A stretch of DNA of 64,000 nt from Bradyrhizobium sp. U87765 SZCCT0048 (lineage in GTDB: Bacteria > Pseudomonadota > Alphaproteobacteria > Rhizobiales > Xanthobacteraceae): NCBI RefSeq assembly GCF_018131225.1, contig NZ_JAFCMM010000006.1, positions 124,001 to 188,000 on the forward strand, in the 5' to 3' direction. How positions within the stretch are numbered: the first letter of the stretch is position 1; every line of letters begins with the position of its first letter. Positions 35,425 to 44,823 of the stretch are shown here, piece after piece. Under the pieces are notes generated by a model. That model was not told the origin of the DNA. It saw nothing but the letters and a program-made list of their open reading frames with translations, and did not search any database. Both the position numbers and the translations under genes were made by a program.

Positions 35425-35540
35425 GCTCATGGTGAGGAGCGCAGCAACGCCGCGCGTCTCGAACCATGTGGTCGAGGCGTTGCTATCGTTGAGGCCTCAC
35501 CCGTCGAGACGCCTGCCGTGCAGGCTGCTCAGGATGAGGA
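35425..35540. repeat. Two intergenic palindromic repeat units
   Basis: A 'CTCATGGTGAGGAGCGCAGC ... CTCGAACCATG' unit followed by a 'CGTCGAGACGCC ... CTCAGGATGAGG' unit, as at 6680 and 48550. They separate livF from the PaaK-like gene. Nothing else seen in the gap. Confidence 0.75.
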
Positions 35541-35580
35541 AGGTTTGCGGCACGGCGCGGGGCCGGGCTTCACGAGATCC

Positions 35581-36420
35581 TCACAGCCACCGCTTGCGGC
35601 GCTTGAAGCTCTTGAGGTTCTTGAAGCTCTTGCGCTGGTCGCCAGCGCCGCCGAGATAGAATTCCTTGACGTCCTCGTTGTCGCGGAGATCGTCGGCGGT
35701 GCCGTCGAGCACCACCTTGCCTTGCTCCATGATGTAGCCGTGGCTCGCCACCGACAGCGCGGCGCGGGCGTTCTGCTCCACCAGCAGGATGGTGACGCCG
35801 AGGTCGCGGTTGATCTGGCGGATGATGGCGAACACCTCCTTGACCAGTAGCGGCGACAGACCCATCGACGGCTCGTCCATCAGGATCATCTTCGGGCGCG
35901 CCATCAGCGCGCGGCCGATCGCCAGCATCTGCTGCTCGCCGCCGGAGAGGTAGCCGGCAAGGCCGGTGCGTTCCTTCAGCCGCGGGAAATAATTGTAGAC
36001 CATCTCGATGTCGCGCTCGACCTCGCGGTCGCGCCGCGTGAACGCGCCGAGCCGCAGGTTCTCGAGCGAGGTCATGTCGGAGACGATGCGGCGGCCTTCC
36101 ATCACCTGGAAGATGCCGCGCCGCACGATCTTGTCGGGGTCGATGCCGTTGATGCGCTCGCCGTCGAACACGATGTCGCCGCGGGTAACCTCGCCGTCCT
36201 CGGTCTTGAGCAGGCCGGAGATCGCCTTGAGCGTCGTCGACTTGCCGGCGCCGTTGGCGCCGAGCAGCGCGACGATGGCGCCGCGCGGCACGTCGAGGCT
36301 GAGGCCCCGCAGCACCAGGATGACGTCGTCATAGACGACCTCGATGTTCTTGACCGACAGCAGCGGCGCCGGCGCGGTCGATGGCGTCGGTCCTGAGGAC
36401 GGTTGGGGAGCCTGCAACAT
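35581..36420 (-). CDS. livF: LIV-type ABC transporter ATP-binding protein (LivF), basic C-terminal tail
   Basis: A 279-residue ATPase, somewhat longer than the usual ~235. Walker A GANGAGKST, signature LSGGEQQ, Walker B MILMDEPSMGLSPLLV and H-loop ILLVEQNARAAL are intact. The N-terminus has a Pro-rich leader before LLSVKNIEVVYDDV, and the C-terminus ends with a Lys/Arg-rich tail (RKSFKNLKSFKRRKRWL). Belongs to the importer 35581-42808. Confidence 0.92.
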   Translation of the reverse strand: MLQAPQPSSGPTPSTAPAPLLSVKNIEVVYDDVILVLRGLSLDVPRGAIVALLGANGAGKSTTLKAISGLLKTEDGEVTRGDIVFDGERINGIDPDKIVRRGIFQVMEGRRIVSDMTSLENLRLGAFTRRDREVERDIEMVYNYFPRLKERTGLAGYLSGGEQQMLAIGRALMARPKMILMDEPSMGLSPLLVKEVFAIIRQINRDLGVTILLVEQNARAALSVASHGYIMEQGKVVLDGTADDLRDNEDVKEFYLGGAGDQRKSFKNLKSFKRRKRWL

Positions 36421-36480
36421 CGTGATCCTCGGTTTGGACGTGGAGCCACCCGGCCGTGGTCGGGCGGCGGATCGTCGCTC

Positions 36481-36547
36481 CTCATGGTCGGGGAACCATG
36501 AGGCCTCATCCTTCGAGAGGCGGCCGGTGGCCGCTCCGCGGGATGAG
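36481..36547. repeat. Truncated intergenic palindromic repeats
   Basis: A short CTCATGG/CCATGAG hairpin followed by CTCATCCTTCGAGAGGCGG...GGGATGAG. Same families as the clusters at 6680 and 38994, between the livF and binding-protein genes. Confidence 0.65.
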
Positions 36548-36555
36548 CGCCGCGC

Positions 36556-37836
36556 TTACCAGCCGAGCAGTTCGGCCTTGCGCGGCAGGGTGATGGTCTT
36601 GACCTTCTCGAGCTTGATCGTGCCCTTGGCCATCAGGTCGTTGAGGTCGCCGTCGGTCGCGCCGGTGACTCGCGAGCGGTAGAGATCGACGGTCAGCGTG
36701 CCGCGATGGTCCTTGTCGGTCCAGGTCGAGGGATTGCAGACGCCGTCGAGGCCGGCCGGCACCCAGTCCTTCTTCTGGTAGAAGCCCTGGCGGACGTTCT
36801 CGCCGGTGGCGCCGCCGTTCTTGGCGGCCCACACCACCGCTTCCTTCATGTAGAGCGCGGTGCAGACCCCAGCGACGTAGTGCACCGGGCGATAGATCTT
36901 GCCGCCGGGATCGGAGACCTTGGAGATCTCCTCGACGATCTTCATGCCCGGCGCCTTGCCACCCCAGACGACGGCGGTGCGCACCGGGAAGATCACGCCG
37001 TCGGCGGCGTCGCCCGCGGCCTTGGCAGCGTTCTCGTCCATGCCCCAGACGTTGCTCATGAACTGCACCTCGACGCCGGCCGCCTTGCAGGCCTTCATCA
37101 CCGAGATGTTGGAGGCCGCCGTGTTGCCGAGATAGGCGTAGTTGGCGCCCGAGCTCTTCAGGCTGAGGCACTGGGCGCTGTAGTCGCCGGGTGTCAGCGC
37201 GAACACCAGCGGCGGCAGCACCTCGAAGCCGAGCTCCTTGGCCATCGCCTCGCCGGCTTCCTTCGGCGCGTTGGGGTAGGGATGGTTGGCGCCCATATGG
37301 ACGAACTTCGGCTTGTCGGGCTTGCCCTTGGCCTTCCAGTCCTCAGCCGCCCAGGTCAGTTCGGCGCGCAGCGCGTCCGAATAGCTCGGGCCGTAGAAGA
37401 AGTTGTAGGGCGCGGGCTTGGCCTTGCCGCTGGTGCCGGTGGGATCGGTCAGCGCGGCGGCGTAGGAGCCGGAGATGTCGGGAATCTTGTCCTGCGCCAG
37501 GAAGCCGGTCAGCGCCTCGGTGTCGGCCGTGCCCCAGCCAAGGATCGCGGACACCTTGTCGCTGCCCGACCATTTCTTGTACTGCGCGATGGCGCGCGGC
37601 ACCTGGTAGCCGTAGTCGACGGTGTCGACATCGAACTTGAGGCCGTCGGAGCCGCCATTCTTGTTGATCCAGGCATAGGTGTCGGCGACGGCCTGGCCGA
37701 ACGGCGTGCCGACGTCGGAGGTGCCGCCGGAGTAGTCGGCGAGGTGGCCGAGCTTGACGGTCGACTGCGCCAGCGCGCCGCCGCTCGTCAGCAGCAGCGC
37801 GACCGCGGCCGAGCCGAGAAGGGTCTTGATGGTCAT
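36556..37836 (-). CDS. LIV-type ABC transporter solute-binding protein
   Basis: A 426-residue periplasmic binding protein. MTIKTLLGSAAVALLLTSGGALA is the signal peptide, with mature QSTVKLGHLADYSGGTSDVG. The start at 37836 is fixed by the signal peptide and GGAGGATAC before it. Long binding proteins of this kind with the GVCTALYMKEAVVWAAKNGG segment occur beside acyl-CoA synthetases, as here. Ligand unknown; an organic acid that the ligases at 40050 or 34170 then activate is a reasonable guess. Confidence 0.9.
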   Translation of the reverse strand: MTIKTLLGSAAVALLLTSGGALAQSTVKLGHLADYSGGTSDVGTPFGQAVADTYAWINKNGGSDGLKFDVDTVDYGYQVPRAIAQYKKWSGSDKVSAILGWGTADTEALTGFLAQDKIPDISGSYAAALTDPTGTSGKAKPAPYNFFYGPSYSDALRAELTWAAEDWKAKGKPDKPKFVHMGANHPYPNAPKEAGEAMAKELGFEVLPPLVFALTPGDYSAQCLSLKSSGANYAYLGNTAASNISVMKACKAAGVEVQFMSNVWGMDENAAKAAGDAADGVIFPVRTAVVWGGKAPGMKIVEEISKVSDPGGKIYRPVHYVAGVCTALYMKEAVVWAAKNGGATGENVRQGFYQKKDWVPAGLDGVCNPSTWTDKDHRGTLTVDLYRSRVTGATDGDLNDLMAKGTIKLEKVKTITLPRKAELLGW

Positions 37837-37889
37837 GAACGTATCCTCCTTGTGGTCTTTCGTTTTTGTGGTGGAAGAACGGATGATCG

Positions 37890-38963
37890 CTAGTGCGAGA
37901 ACGGATAGAGCTTCCAGTACGCCTTGATCTGGCGCCAGCGGTGGGCGAGGCCGTCGGGCTCGAAGATCAGGAACAGGATGATGATCAGGCCGACCGCGAT
38001 CTCGCGCAGGAAGGTCAGGTTGTTGTTGAGATGAAGCGCCTGGTCGATCGACGAGCCCTTCAGCGCGGCGCTGATCCACTGCATCGATTCCGGCAGGATG
38101 ACCACGAACGCGGTGCCCATCAGCGTGCCCATGATCGAGCCGGTGCCGCCGATGATCACCATGGCGAGGAACAGGATCGAGCGGTCGATGCCGAAGCCTT
38201 CGTTGGAGACCACGAGCTGGTAGTGGGCATAGAGCGCGCCGCCGACGCCGGCGAAGAACGCGGCGAGGCCGAACGACAGCGTGCGGTACTTGGTGAGGTT
38301 AATGCCCATGATCTCGGCAGAGAGATAATGGTCACGCACCGCCACCAGCGCGCGACCGTCGCGGGTGCGCATCAGGTTGGTGGCGAGCAGGAAGCAGACG
38401 ACGACATAGGCCAGCACGACATAGAAATACTGGCGGTCGCCCTGGACGGCATAGCCAAGGATCGAGAACGGCTCGGCCATCGCCGGCACGCTGCCGCCGG
38501 TGAACCATTCGGCGCGGGAGAAGAAGTCGAGCAGGATGTACTGCGCCGCCAGCGTCGCGATCGCCAGATAAAGCCCCTTGAGCCGCGCCGCCGGCAGGCC
38601 GAACACGAGCCCGACCAGCGCGGTGACGACGCCCGACAGCGGGATGGCGAAGAATACGGGCACGCCGAGCTTGCTCGACAGATACGCCGAGGTGAAGGCG
38701 CCGAACAGGAAGAACGCGGCATGGCCGATCGAGATCTGGCCGGTGAAGCCGACCAGGATGTTGAGCCCGAGCGCGGCGATGCCGAACATGCCGACCTGGA
38801 TCAGGATCGCGACCCAGTAGTCATTGAGGAGCCACGGCGAGACGGCGGCAAGGACAATGCCGAGCAGCGCGGCGTTGCGGCTGGTGACGGTCGGGAAGAT
38901 GGTGGTGTCGGCCGCGTAGCTGGAGCGGAAATCACCGGCGGGGAGGAGGGACTGGCTGGCCAT
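37890..38963 (-). CDS. livM: LIV-type ABC transporter permease (LivM)
   Basis: A 357-residue permease. The hallmark GQISIGHAAFFLFGAFTSAYLS and the AARLKGLYLAIATLAAQYILLDFF stretch are clear, and about nine to ten membrane segments are expected. The ATG at 38963 is preferred over GTG 38969 because GAGG lies seven bases before it. Partner of LivH at 39148. Confidence 0.92.
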   Translation of the reverse strand: MASQSLLPAGDFRSSYAADTTIFPTVTSRNAALLGIVLAAVSPWLLNDYWVAILIQVGMFGIAALGLNILVGFTGQISIGHAAFFLFGAFTSAYLSSKLGVPVFFAIPLSGVVTALVGLVFGLPAARLKGLYLAIATLAAQYILLDFFSRAEWFTGGSVPAMAEPFSILGYAVQGDRQYFYVVLAYVVVCFLLATNLMRTRDGRALVAVRDHYLSAEIMGINLTKYRTLSFGLAAFFAGVGGALYAHYQLVVSNEGFGIDRSILFLAMVIIGGTGSIMGTLMGTAFVVILPESMQWISAALKGSSIDQALHLNNNLTFLREIAVGLIIILFLIFEPDGLAHRWRQIKAYWKLYPFSH

Positions 38964-38993
38964 GGTCACGCCTCAGGTCGGAGGGATTGGGGC

Positions 38994-39090
38994 CGCATCC
39001 TTCGAGACGGCGCTGCGCGCCTCCTCAGGATGAGGGGAAGCTCCTCATGGTGAGGAGCGCGGCTTGCCGCGCGTCTCGAACCATGAGGCC
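38994..39090. repeat. Two intergenic palindromic repeat units
   Basis: A CATCCTTCGAGACGGC...CTCCTCAGGATGAGG unit and a CTCATGGTGAGGAGCGC...CTCGAACCATGAGG unit back to back, between livM and livH of one transporter. Confidence 0.8.
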
Positions 39091-39147
39091 GCGCGAGGCG
39101 TAGTCCCGCGCACATATCGATCGATGCTCCGATCATGCTGCCACTCA

Positions 39148-40041
39148 TCAGATCCGCTCGATGTCCTTGGTGCCGAACAGGCCGTAGGGCTTGATCATCA
39201 GGATGATGATCAGCACGTAGAACGGCGCGATTTCGAACAGGTTGCCCCAGTGCAGGTATTCGCCGTCGATGAACTGCGCGGCGTTTTCCAGAAGGCCGAT
39301 GATGATGCCGCCGATCACCGAACCGGCGATGCTGTCGAGGCCGCCGAGGATCACCGCCGGGAACACCTTGATGCCGTAGGCGGACAGTCCCGAGGACACG
39401 CCGTTGACCACGGCGACGACAATGCCGGCGACCGCCGACACGGTGGCGGAGATCGCCCACGCCATCGCGAACACGCTCTTGACGGAGATGCCCAGCGACT
39501 GCGCCACCTGCTGGTTGAACGCGGTGGCGCGCATCGCGAGGCCGTATTTGGAGACGCGGAAGAACCACGCCATGCCACCCATCATTGCGACCGAGACCAC
39601 GAGGCTCAGCACATAGACGGTCTGCAGCTGGAAGCCGGCGAAGCTCACCGTCTGGCTGGCGAAAATCTGGGGGAACGGCTGCGGGTTGACGCCGAACATC
39701 CACTTCATCAGCGCCTGCAGGATGGTCGACAGCGCGATGGTCACCATGATCACCGAGATGATCGGCTCGCCGATCATCGGCCTGAGCACTACGAGCTGCA
39801 CCGCGATGCCGAATGCGAACATGAACACCAGGGTGATCGGCATGCCCAGCCAGAACGGCACCTGGTACTTGGTCAGCAGCGCCCAGCACACCCAGGCGCC
39901 GACCAGCAGCAGTTCGCCCTGGGCGAAGTTGACGACCTGGGTCGCCTTGTAGATCAGCACGAACGACATCGCGACGACGCCATACAGCGTGCCGACCACG
40001 AGGCCGTTGACAAGAAGCTGGATCAGCAGATGGGTGTTCAT
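39148..40041 (-). CDS. livH: LIV-type ABC transporter permease (LivH)
   Basis: A 297-residue permease starting MNTHLLIQLLVNGLVVGTLYGVVAMSFVLIYKATQVVNFAQGELLLVGAWV, a clear LivH N-terminus (the usual NLAHG is NFAQG). AVILGGLDSIAGSVIGGIIIGLLE and IKPYGLFGTKDIERI close it. It lies 8 bp downstream of the acyl-CoA synthetase gene and is co-transcribed with it. Confidence 0.93.
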   Translation of the reverse strand: MNTHLLIQLLVNGLVVGTLYGVVAMSFVLIYKATQVVNFAQGELLLVGAWVCWALLTKYQVPFWLGMPITLVFMFAFGIAVQLVVLRPMIGEPIISVIMVTIALSTILQALMKWMFGVNPQPFPQIFASQTVSFAGFQLQTVYVLSLVVSVAMMGGMAWFFRVSKYGLAMRATAFNQQVAQSLGISVKSVFAMAWAISATVSAVAGIVVAVVNGVSSGLSAYGIKVFPAVILGGLDSIAGSVIGGIIIGLLENAAQFIDGEYLHWGNLFEIAPFYVLIIILMIKPYGLFGTKDIERI

Positions 40042-40049
40042 CGCGCGTC

Positions 40050-41981
40050 CTACTCGGCAGCTTCGGCGAAGGGGCGGCCGCCCGCGAGGTCGACCACGGT
40101 CAGCGTGGTGCGCACCCGCTGGGTCGAGCCGTCCTGGAAGCGGATCACGGTATCCACGTCGATGTCCGGGCGGCCGGAGTAGACGGCATCGATGATGTCG
40201 GCGTACTTCTCGTTGATGACGCTGCGGCGCACCTTGCGGGTGCGGGTCAATTCGCCGTCGTCGGCGTCGAGTTCCTTGTACAGCAGCAGGAACTTGGCGA
40301 TGCGCTGCGCCGGCGGCAGGGTGGCGTTGACCGCCTCGACCTCCTTGCGCAACAGCGCATAGACTTCGCGGCGGGAGGCGAGGTCGGTGTAGGTGGTGAA
40401 GGCGATGCGGCTCTTCTCCGCCCACTTCGACACGATCGAGTAGCGGATGCAGATCATCGCCGCCAGTTGGTCGCGTCCGGCGCCGAGCACCACCGCCTCG
40501 GCGATGTAGGGCGAGAACTTCAGCTTGTTCTCGATGTATTGCGGCGAGAAGCGGTCGCCGCGGGTGGTCTCGGCGAGATCCTTGATGCGGTCGATGACGA
40601 CGAGCTGGCGGTCCTTGTTGAAGTAGCCGGCATCGCCCGAGTACAGCCAGCCCTCGCGCACGTCGGTCGCGGAGGCGTCCGGGTTCTTGTAGTAGCCGAG
40701 GAACATGTTGGGGTGGCGCACCACGATCTCGCCGACGCCGTTGGCGTCCGGCGCCTCGATGCGGATCTCGACCTCGCTGGCCATCGGCACGCCGGTGGTG
40801 TCGGGATCGACATGATCGGGGCGGTGCAGCGTGTAGGCGCCGAGTAGCTCGGTCTGACCGTACAGCGTACGCAGCGGCACGCCCATCGCGCGGAAGAACT
40901 TGAAGGTGTCCGGGCCGAGCGCCGCGCCGCCGGTGGCGGCCGAGCGCAGGCGGCTGAAGCCGAGGCGGTCGCGCAGCGCGCGGTAGAGCAGGACGTCGGC
41001 GATCGTGGAATGGCGGCCGTCGGCGAGCGCGGCGAGGCCGGCCTTCGTGCCGATGTCGTAGAGCTTCTGCTTGAGCGGGGAGGCGTCCATCACCCGGGCG
41101 CGAACGTCGGCGGCGATCGATTCCCAGATCCGCGGCGCGAACAGCACGAAGGTCGGCGCGATCTCGCGGAAGTCGTTCATCAGGGTGTCGGCGTGCTCGA
41201 TGAAGTTGACCTTCATGCGGCACAGCAGGTTTTTGCCCAGCGCGTAAACCTGCTCCATGATCCAGGGCAGCGGCAGCACCGAGACATACTCGTCGTCCGG
41301 TCCCTTGGGGTCGAAGGCGAGATAGGTGGCACAGTGGCGCAGCACGCGCCCGGGGGCGAGCATCGCCAGCTTGGGATTGGAGGTGGTGCCGGACGTGGTG
41401 CAGAGGATCGCGACCTCCTCGCCATGGGTGAGGTCGACCATGCGGTCGTAGAGATCGGCGTTGGCCTCGCCACGGGCGCGGCCAAGCGCGGCCAGCTTGT
41501 CGGCTTCGATCAGGCGGGGATCGTCGTATTTGCGCATGCCGCGCGGGTCGGAATAGACGATGTGCTTGAGGTGCGGCGCGCGCTCGCCGAGCCCGAGCAG
41601 CTTGTCGACCTGTTCCTCGTCCTCGGCGAACACGATTTTGGCTTCACCGTAGTTGAGGAGGTAGCCGACTTCTTCCTCTAGCGCGTCGCGGTAGATGCCG
41701 AGGCTCATGCCGCGGATGGCGTGAGCGGCGATCTCGGCGGCGACCCAGTCGGGGCGGTTGTCGCCGATGATGCCGACGACGTCGCCGGCGGACAGGCCGA
41801 GCGCGGTCATGCCCAGCGCGAAGTCACGCACCCGCGCCTGGTAATCGGCCCAAGTGAACTCGCGCCACAGCCCGAAGTCCTTCTCGCGCAGCGCGACGGC
41901 GCTGCCATGCTCGGCGGCGTTGAGCCGCAGCAGCTTCGGATAGGTGTCGGCGGCGGCGACGCGGCCCGCATAGTCCATCAT
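40050..41981 (-). CDS. Long acyl-CoA synthetase (AMP-forming) embedded in the transporter operon
   Basis: A 643-residue adenylate-forming ligase of the FadD15/ACSL-like long class. ILCTTSGTTSNPKLAMLAPG near 177-196 is the phosphate loop, TLYGQTELLGAYTLH near 385 the adenylate motif, and YSGDAGYFNKDRQLVVIDRIKDL near 460 the hinge. It ends in a ~190-residue domain with RTRKVRRSVINEKY. Start overlaps the livG stop by 4 bp (ATGA), so ligase and transporter ATPase are coupled. This implies that what the importer brings in is made into a CoA thioester at once. Chain length or ring preference is unknown. Confidence 0.9.
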   Translation of the reverse strand: MMDYAGRVAAADTYPKLLRLNAAEHGSAVALREKDFGLWREFTWADYQARVRDFALGMTALGLSAGDVVGIIGDNRPDWVAAEIAAHAIRGMSLGIYRDALEEEVGYLLNYGEAKIVFAEDEEQVDKLLGLGERAPHLKHIVYSDPRGMRKYDDPRLIEADKLAALGRARGEANADLYDRMVDLTHGEEVAILCTTSGTTSNPKLAMLAPGRVLRHCATYLAFDPKGPDDEYVSVLPLPWIMEQVYALGKNLLCRMKVNFIEHADTLMNDFREIAPTFVLFAPRIWESIAADVRARVMDASPLKQKLYDIGTKAGLAALADGRHSTIADVLLYRALRDRLGFSRLRSAATGGAALGPDTFKFFRAMGVPLRTLYGQTELLGAYTLHRPDHVDPDTTGVPMASEVEIRIEAPDANGVGEIVVRHPNMFLGYYKNPDASATDVREGWLYSGDAGYFNKDRQLVVIDRIKDLAETTRGDRFSPQYIENKLKFSPYIAEAVVLGAGRDQLAAMICIRYSIVSKWAEKSRIAFTTYTDLASRREVYALLRKEVEAVNATLPPAQRIAKFLLLYKELDADDGELTRTRKVRRSVINEKYADIIDAVYSGRPDIDVDTVIRFQDGSTQRVRTTLTVVDLAGGRPFAEAAE

Positions 41982-42808
41982 GCCGAGACCTCCGCCGGCT
42001 GGTCGTCGGGGCTCGTCAGCAACTCGTCCTCTTCGCCGAGATAGGCGCGCTTGACATGCGGATCGGCGAGCACGGCGGCGGGATCGCCCTCGGCGATCTT
42101 GCGGCCGAAATCGAGCACCATGACGCGGTGGGAGATGTCCATCACCACGCCCATGTCGTGCTCGATCATCATCACCGTCATGCCGTACTCTTCGTTGAGG
42201 TCGACGATATAGCGGGCCATGTCCTCCTTCTCTTCGAAGTTCATGCCGGCCATCGGCTCGTCGAGCAGGATCAGGCTCGGCTCCAGGGCCATCGCGCGCG
42301 CCAGCTCGACGCGCTTGCGCAGGCCGTAGGACAGCGTGCCCGCGGTGGCCTTGCGCACCGCCTGGAGATCGAGGAAGTCTATGATCTCCTCGACCTTGCG
42401 GCGATGCTCCAGCTCCTCGCGACGCGCGCCGGTCAGCCAGTACAGCGAGCCGGTGAGGAAGTTGTTCTTCAGCAGGTGATGGCGGCCGACCATGATGTTG
42501 TCGAGCACGCTCATGTGGTGGAACAGGGCGAGGTTCTGGAAGGTGCGGCCGATGCCAATGCCCGGCCGCGCGTTCGGTGTCAGGCCGGTGATGTCGCGGC
42601 CGCGATAGTGCAGGCTGCCTTCCGTCGGGCGGTAGCGGCCGGAGACGCAGTTGACCATCGAGGTCTTGCCGGCGCCGTTCGGTCCGATGATCGAGAACAG
42701 CTCGCCCTCGTTCACCGCAAAGCTGACGTCGGTCAGCGCTCGGACGCCGCCAAACCGCAGCGAAATGTTGCGCACCTCCAACGCGACGTTGGATTCGTCC
42801 CTGGCCAA
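41978..42808 (-). CDS. livG: LIV-type ABC transporter ATP-binding protein (LivG)
   Basis: A 276-residue ATPase with Walker A GPNGAGKTS, signature LSYGLRKRVELARAMA, Walker B LILLDEPMAGMNFEE and H-loop MMIEHDMGVVM. The ABC signature is LSYGLR rather than LSxGQ, as is common in LivG. Initiation appears to be at TTG 42808, with GGGGAG about 12 bases before it. It is the first gene of the six-gene unit 42808-35581 (livG, ligase, livH, livM, binding protein, livF). Confidence 0.9.
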   Translation of the reverse strand: MARDESNVALEVRNISLRFGGVRALTDVSFAVNEGELFSIIGPNGAGKTSMVNCVSGRYRPTEGSLHYRGRDITGLTPNARPGIGIGRTFQNLALFHHMSVLDNIMVGRHHLLKNNFLTGSLYWLTGARREELEHRRKVEEIIDFLDLQAVRKATAGTLSYGLRKRVELARAMALEPSLILLDEPMAGMNFEEKEDMARYIVDLNEEYGMTVMMIEHDMGVVMDISHRVMVLDFGRKIAEGDPAAVLADPHVKRAYLGEEDELLTSPDDQPAEVSA

Positions 42809-42874
42809 GCTCGTCGTCTCCCCTGACGGCGCATTGCGCGCTCTTGTTGTGGTTGGCGATTGATCGTCGGAATT

Positions 42875-42893
42875 CGAAACCTAACCGGTTTCG
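42875..42893. promoter_or_regulatory. Perfect inverted repeat upstream of the livG-ligase operon
   Basis: CGAAACC, five bases, GGTTTCG: perfect 7-bp arms, 67 bp from the livG start. It is in a 397-bp AT-richer gene-free stretch (42809-43205). Probably an operator for a TetR- or LacI-type regulator encoded elsewhere; no regulator gene is adjacent. Confidence 0.5.
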
Positions 42894-43205
42894 TCCCGCT
42901 AACCTATTCAACGAAGGGCATAATCTTGTTCTGTCGTCGATGCGGCCGCAGCTTTGTGACGTCTGTTCGCACGCGCAATCCGACGATCCCGAATTTCGCT
43001 CCCATGTTATCAAAGTCGCGGGTGTTGTTCACCCGACGCTTGAATGCGTCTTCGCCCGAAACGGGGCCGAAGAATATCGCCCAGACGACATTTGGGCCGC
43101 GGCGCTGTGTCCATCAGCGTGGGCGTTCGCGATCATGTTGCTGCGCACAATTTTTTGCGGTGCGCTGCGACATCGGCGCGTAGTCGTCTGCTACCGCACG
43201 GGCCT

Positions 43206-43682
43206 TCAGCGGCAGGCCGGATAGCCGAAGCGCTTGACGATGTCGCGGCCGGAGATCGGGTGAAATTCGAACGTGTCCATGAAATGGTTGTCGGTGACGT
43301 ACTGGCGCAGCGCGGCGTTATAGGCGCTGAGCATGTGCTGGGTCGCAGCCACGCTGATGCCCGCGGCCTGGGTGCCGCCGGCGTGAAACAGCAGTGTCGC
43401 GCCCGGCGTGACGCAGACGTTGCGGATCGACAGGAACATGGTGCAGGCCGACTGGCAGTGGCTGTCGATCCGGAAGCGTTCGCCCGAGGCGTTGTATTTC
43501 GCGATTACCTCGTCGAACAGCTGCATCTCGCCGCGGCGGGCACCCATGCCCATGGGCCGGCCATCGGGCTTGCGCAGGCTCGATACGGAGCCGTCCGCAT
43601 GGGCCGGTGCGGTCGCGACGGAGGCAAGGAAGGCAAGGGAAGCAAGAGCGAGAAGGGCAGGGATCACCAATGCGCGTCTCAT
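43206..43682 (-). CDS. Periplasmic protein resembling ClpP-fold (COG3904-type) proteins
   Basis: A 158-residue protein. MRRALVIPALLALASLAFLASVATAPAHA is a signal peptide. The core IDSHCQSACTMFLSIRNVCVTPGATLLFHAGG matches in style the 'SACT...P.A...FH' motif of periplasmic ClpP-like proteins, where Ser and His would be the active residues. The third acid residue cannot be placed. A secreted serine peptidase-like role is plausible. Starts at ATG 43682 because the signal peptide begins there. Confidence 0.65.
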   Translation of the reverse strand: MRRALVIPALLALASLAFLASVATAPAHADGSVSSLRKPDGRPMGMGARRGEMQLFDEVIAKYNASGERFRIDSHCQSACTMFLSIRNVCVTPGATLLFHAGGTQAAGISVAATQHMLSAYNAALRQYVTDNHFMDTFEFHPISGRDIVKRFGYPACR

Positions 43683-43871
43683 GGGCTCGCATCCTCGCGG
43701 TCGATCACGTCGCGTCAGGCTCGGCCGCATCAATGCACGGCCTGAATCGTCTGGCAACCGGACTCTTCCGATCGACCGCTGTCCGGGTAGCGGGCCGGCG
43801 ACCCGCGACGGATCGGCCGGCCGGTCCCTGGGCTGGTCCAGCCGACCGCAGGGCCATGACGCGTGCCGTCG

Positions 43872-44783
43872 CTACTTCGCGTCGAGAAACTGGCGCACCG
43901 CAGCGATGGTCGCGGCCGGCTGCTCCTCCATCAGCCAGTGTCCGGCATCCGGAATGACCAGTCCGGTGACATGCGTCGCGGCATTGCGCATCACGACGGC
44001 TTCCATCGCGCCGAACGACTTCTCGCCGCCGATGGCGAGGACCGGCATGTCCAGCTTGGTCGCCATGGCCTTCTTGTTGTCCTCCGCATCCCTGCGGATC
44101 GCCCTGAACTGGGCGAACGCCGCCCGCATCGCGCCGGGCCGGGCATAGAGTTGTGCATAGTGGCGGCGGGTGTCTTCCGAGATCCTGGATGGCGTGCCCG
44201 CGAATTCGTTCCAGAAGCGATCGAGGTAGATGCGCTCGCGGCCCTTCACCAGTCGCTCCATGTCGGGACCGCCGAAATCGAAGTGCCAGAGCTGCGGGCT
44301 GCGGACGATCTCGTCCCATGGCGGCACGCCGGGAACGGGAGCGTCCATGACGATCAGCTTCTCGGTCTTGTCGCGGTAGCGCGCAGCGTAGGCGTAGGCC
44401 ACCATCGTTCCGATATCGTGGCCGACGACGGCCGCATGATCGATCTTCAGCGCGTCGAGAACCGCGCGCATGTCGGCGGCCTGGGTCCACTTGTCGTAGC
44501 CGTCGGCGGGCTTCGCCGACAGCCCCATGCCGCGCAGGTCGGGCACGATGACGGTGTGGTCTTTCGCCAGATCCGCGGCGAGCTTCGCCCACATGTCGCC
44601 GGTGTCGCCAAAGCCATGGATCAGGATCACGGCCGGTCCGCTGCCGCCCACGCGCACATGGATCTGCGTCCCGTTGGCCGCGATCGTGCTGGCCTTGAAG
44701 CGCGCCGGGAACGGTTCGAACTGAGCGTTGGCGATGGCAGGCACGAGCGAGAGCAACACAGCAATCAAATATCTTGCGCGCAT
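43872..44783 (-). CDS. Secreted alpha/beta hydrolase, epoxide hydrolase/haloalkane dehalogenase-like
   Basis: A 303-residue alpha/beta hydrolase with N-terminal signal peptide MRARYLIAVLLSLVPAIANA. VILIHGFGDTGDMW near 53-66 forms the oxyanion region, VVGHDIGTMVAYAYA near 118 carries an Asp nucleophile typical of epoxide hydrolases and dehalogenases, and DAGHWLMEEQP near 280 holds the His. Periplasmic location is unusual for the family. Good RBS AAGGT. Substrate unknown. Confidence 0.82.
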   Translation of the reverse strand: MRARYLIAVLLSLVPAIANAQFEPFPARFKASTIAANGTQIHVRVGGSGPAVILIHGFGDTGDMWAKLAADLAKDHTVIVPDLRGMGLSAKPADGYDKWTQAADMRAVLDALKIDHAAVVGHDIGTMVAYAYAARYRDKTEKLIVMDAPVPGVPPWDEIVRSPQLWHFDFGGPDMERLVKGRERIYLDRFWNEFAGTPSRISEDTRRHYAQLYARPGAMRAAFAQFRAIRRDAEDNKKAMATKLDMPVLAIGGEKSFGAMEAVVMRNAATHVTGLVIPDAGHWLMEEQPAATIAAVRQFLDAK

Positions 44784-44823
44784 TCAAATACCTTGTCGAT
44801 TTGGGAGCGGAAACGCAGGGAAT

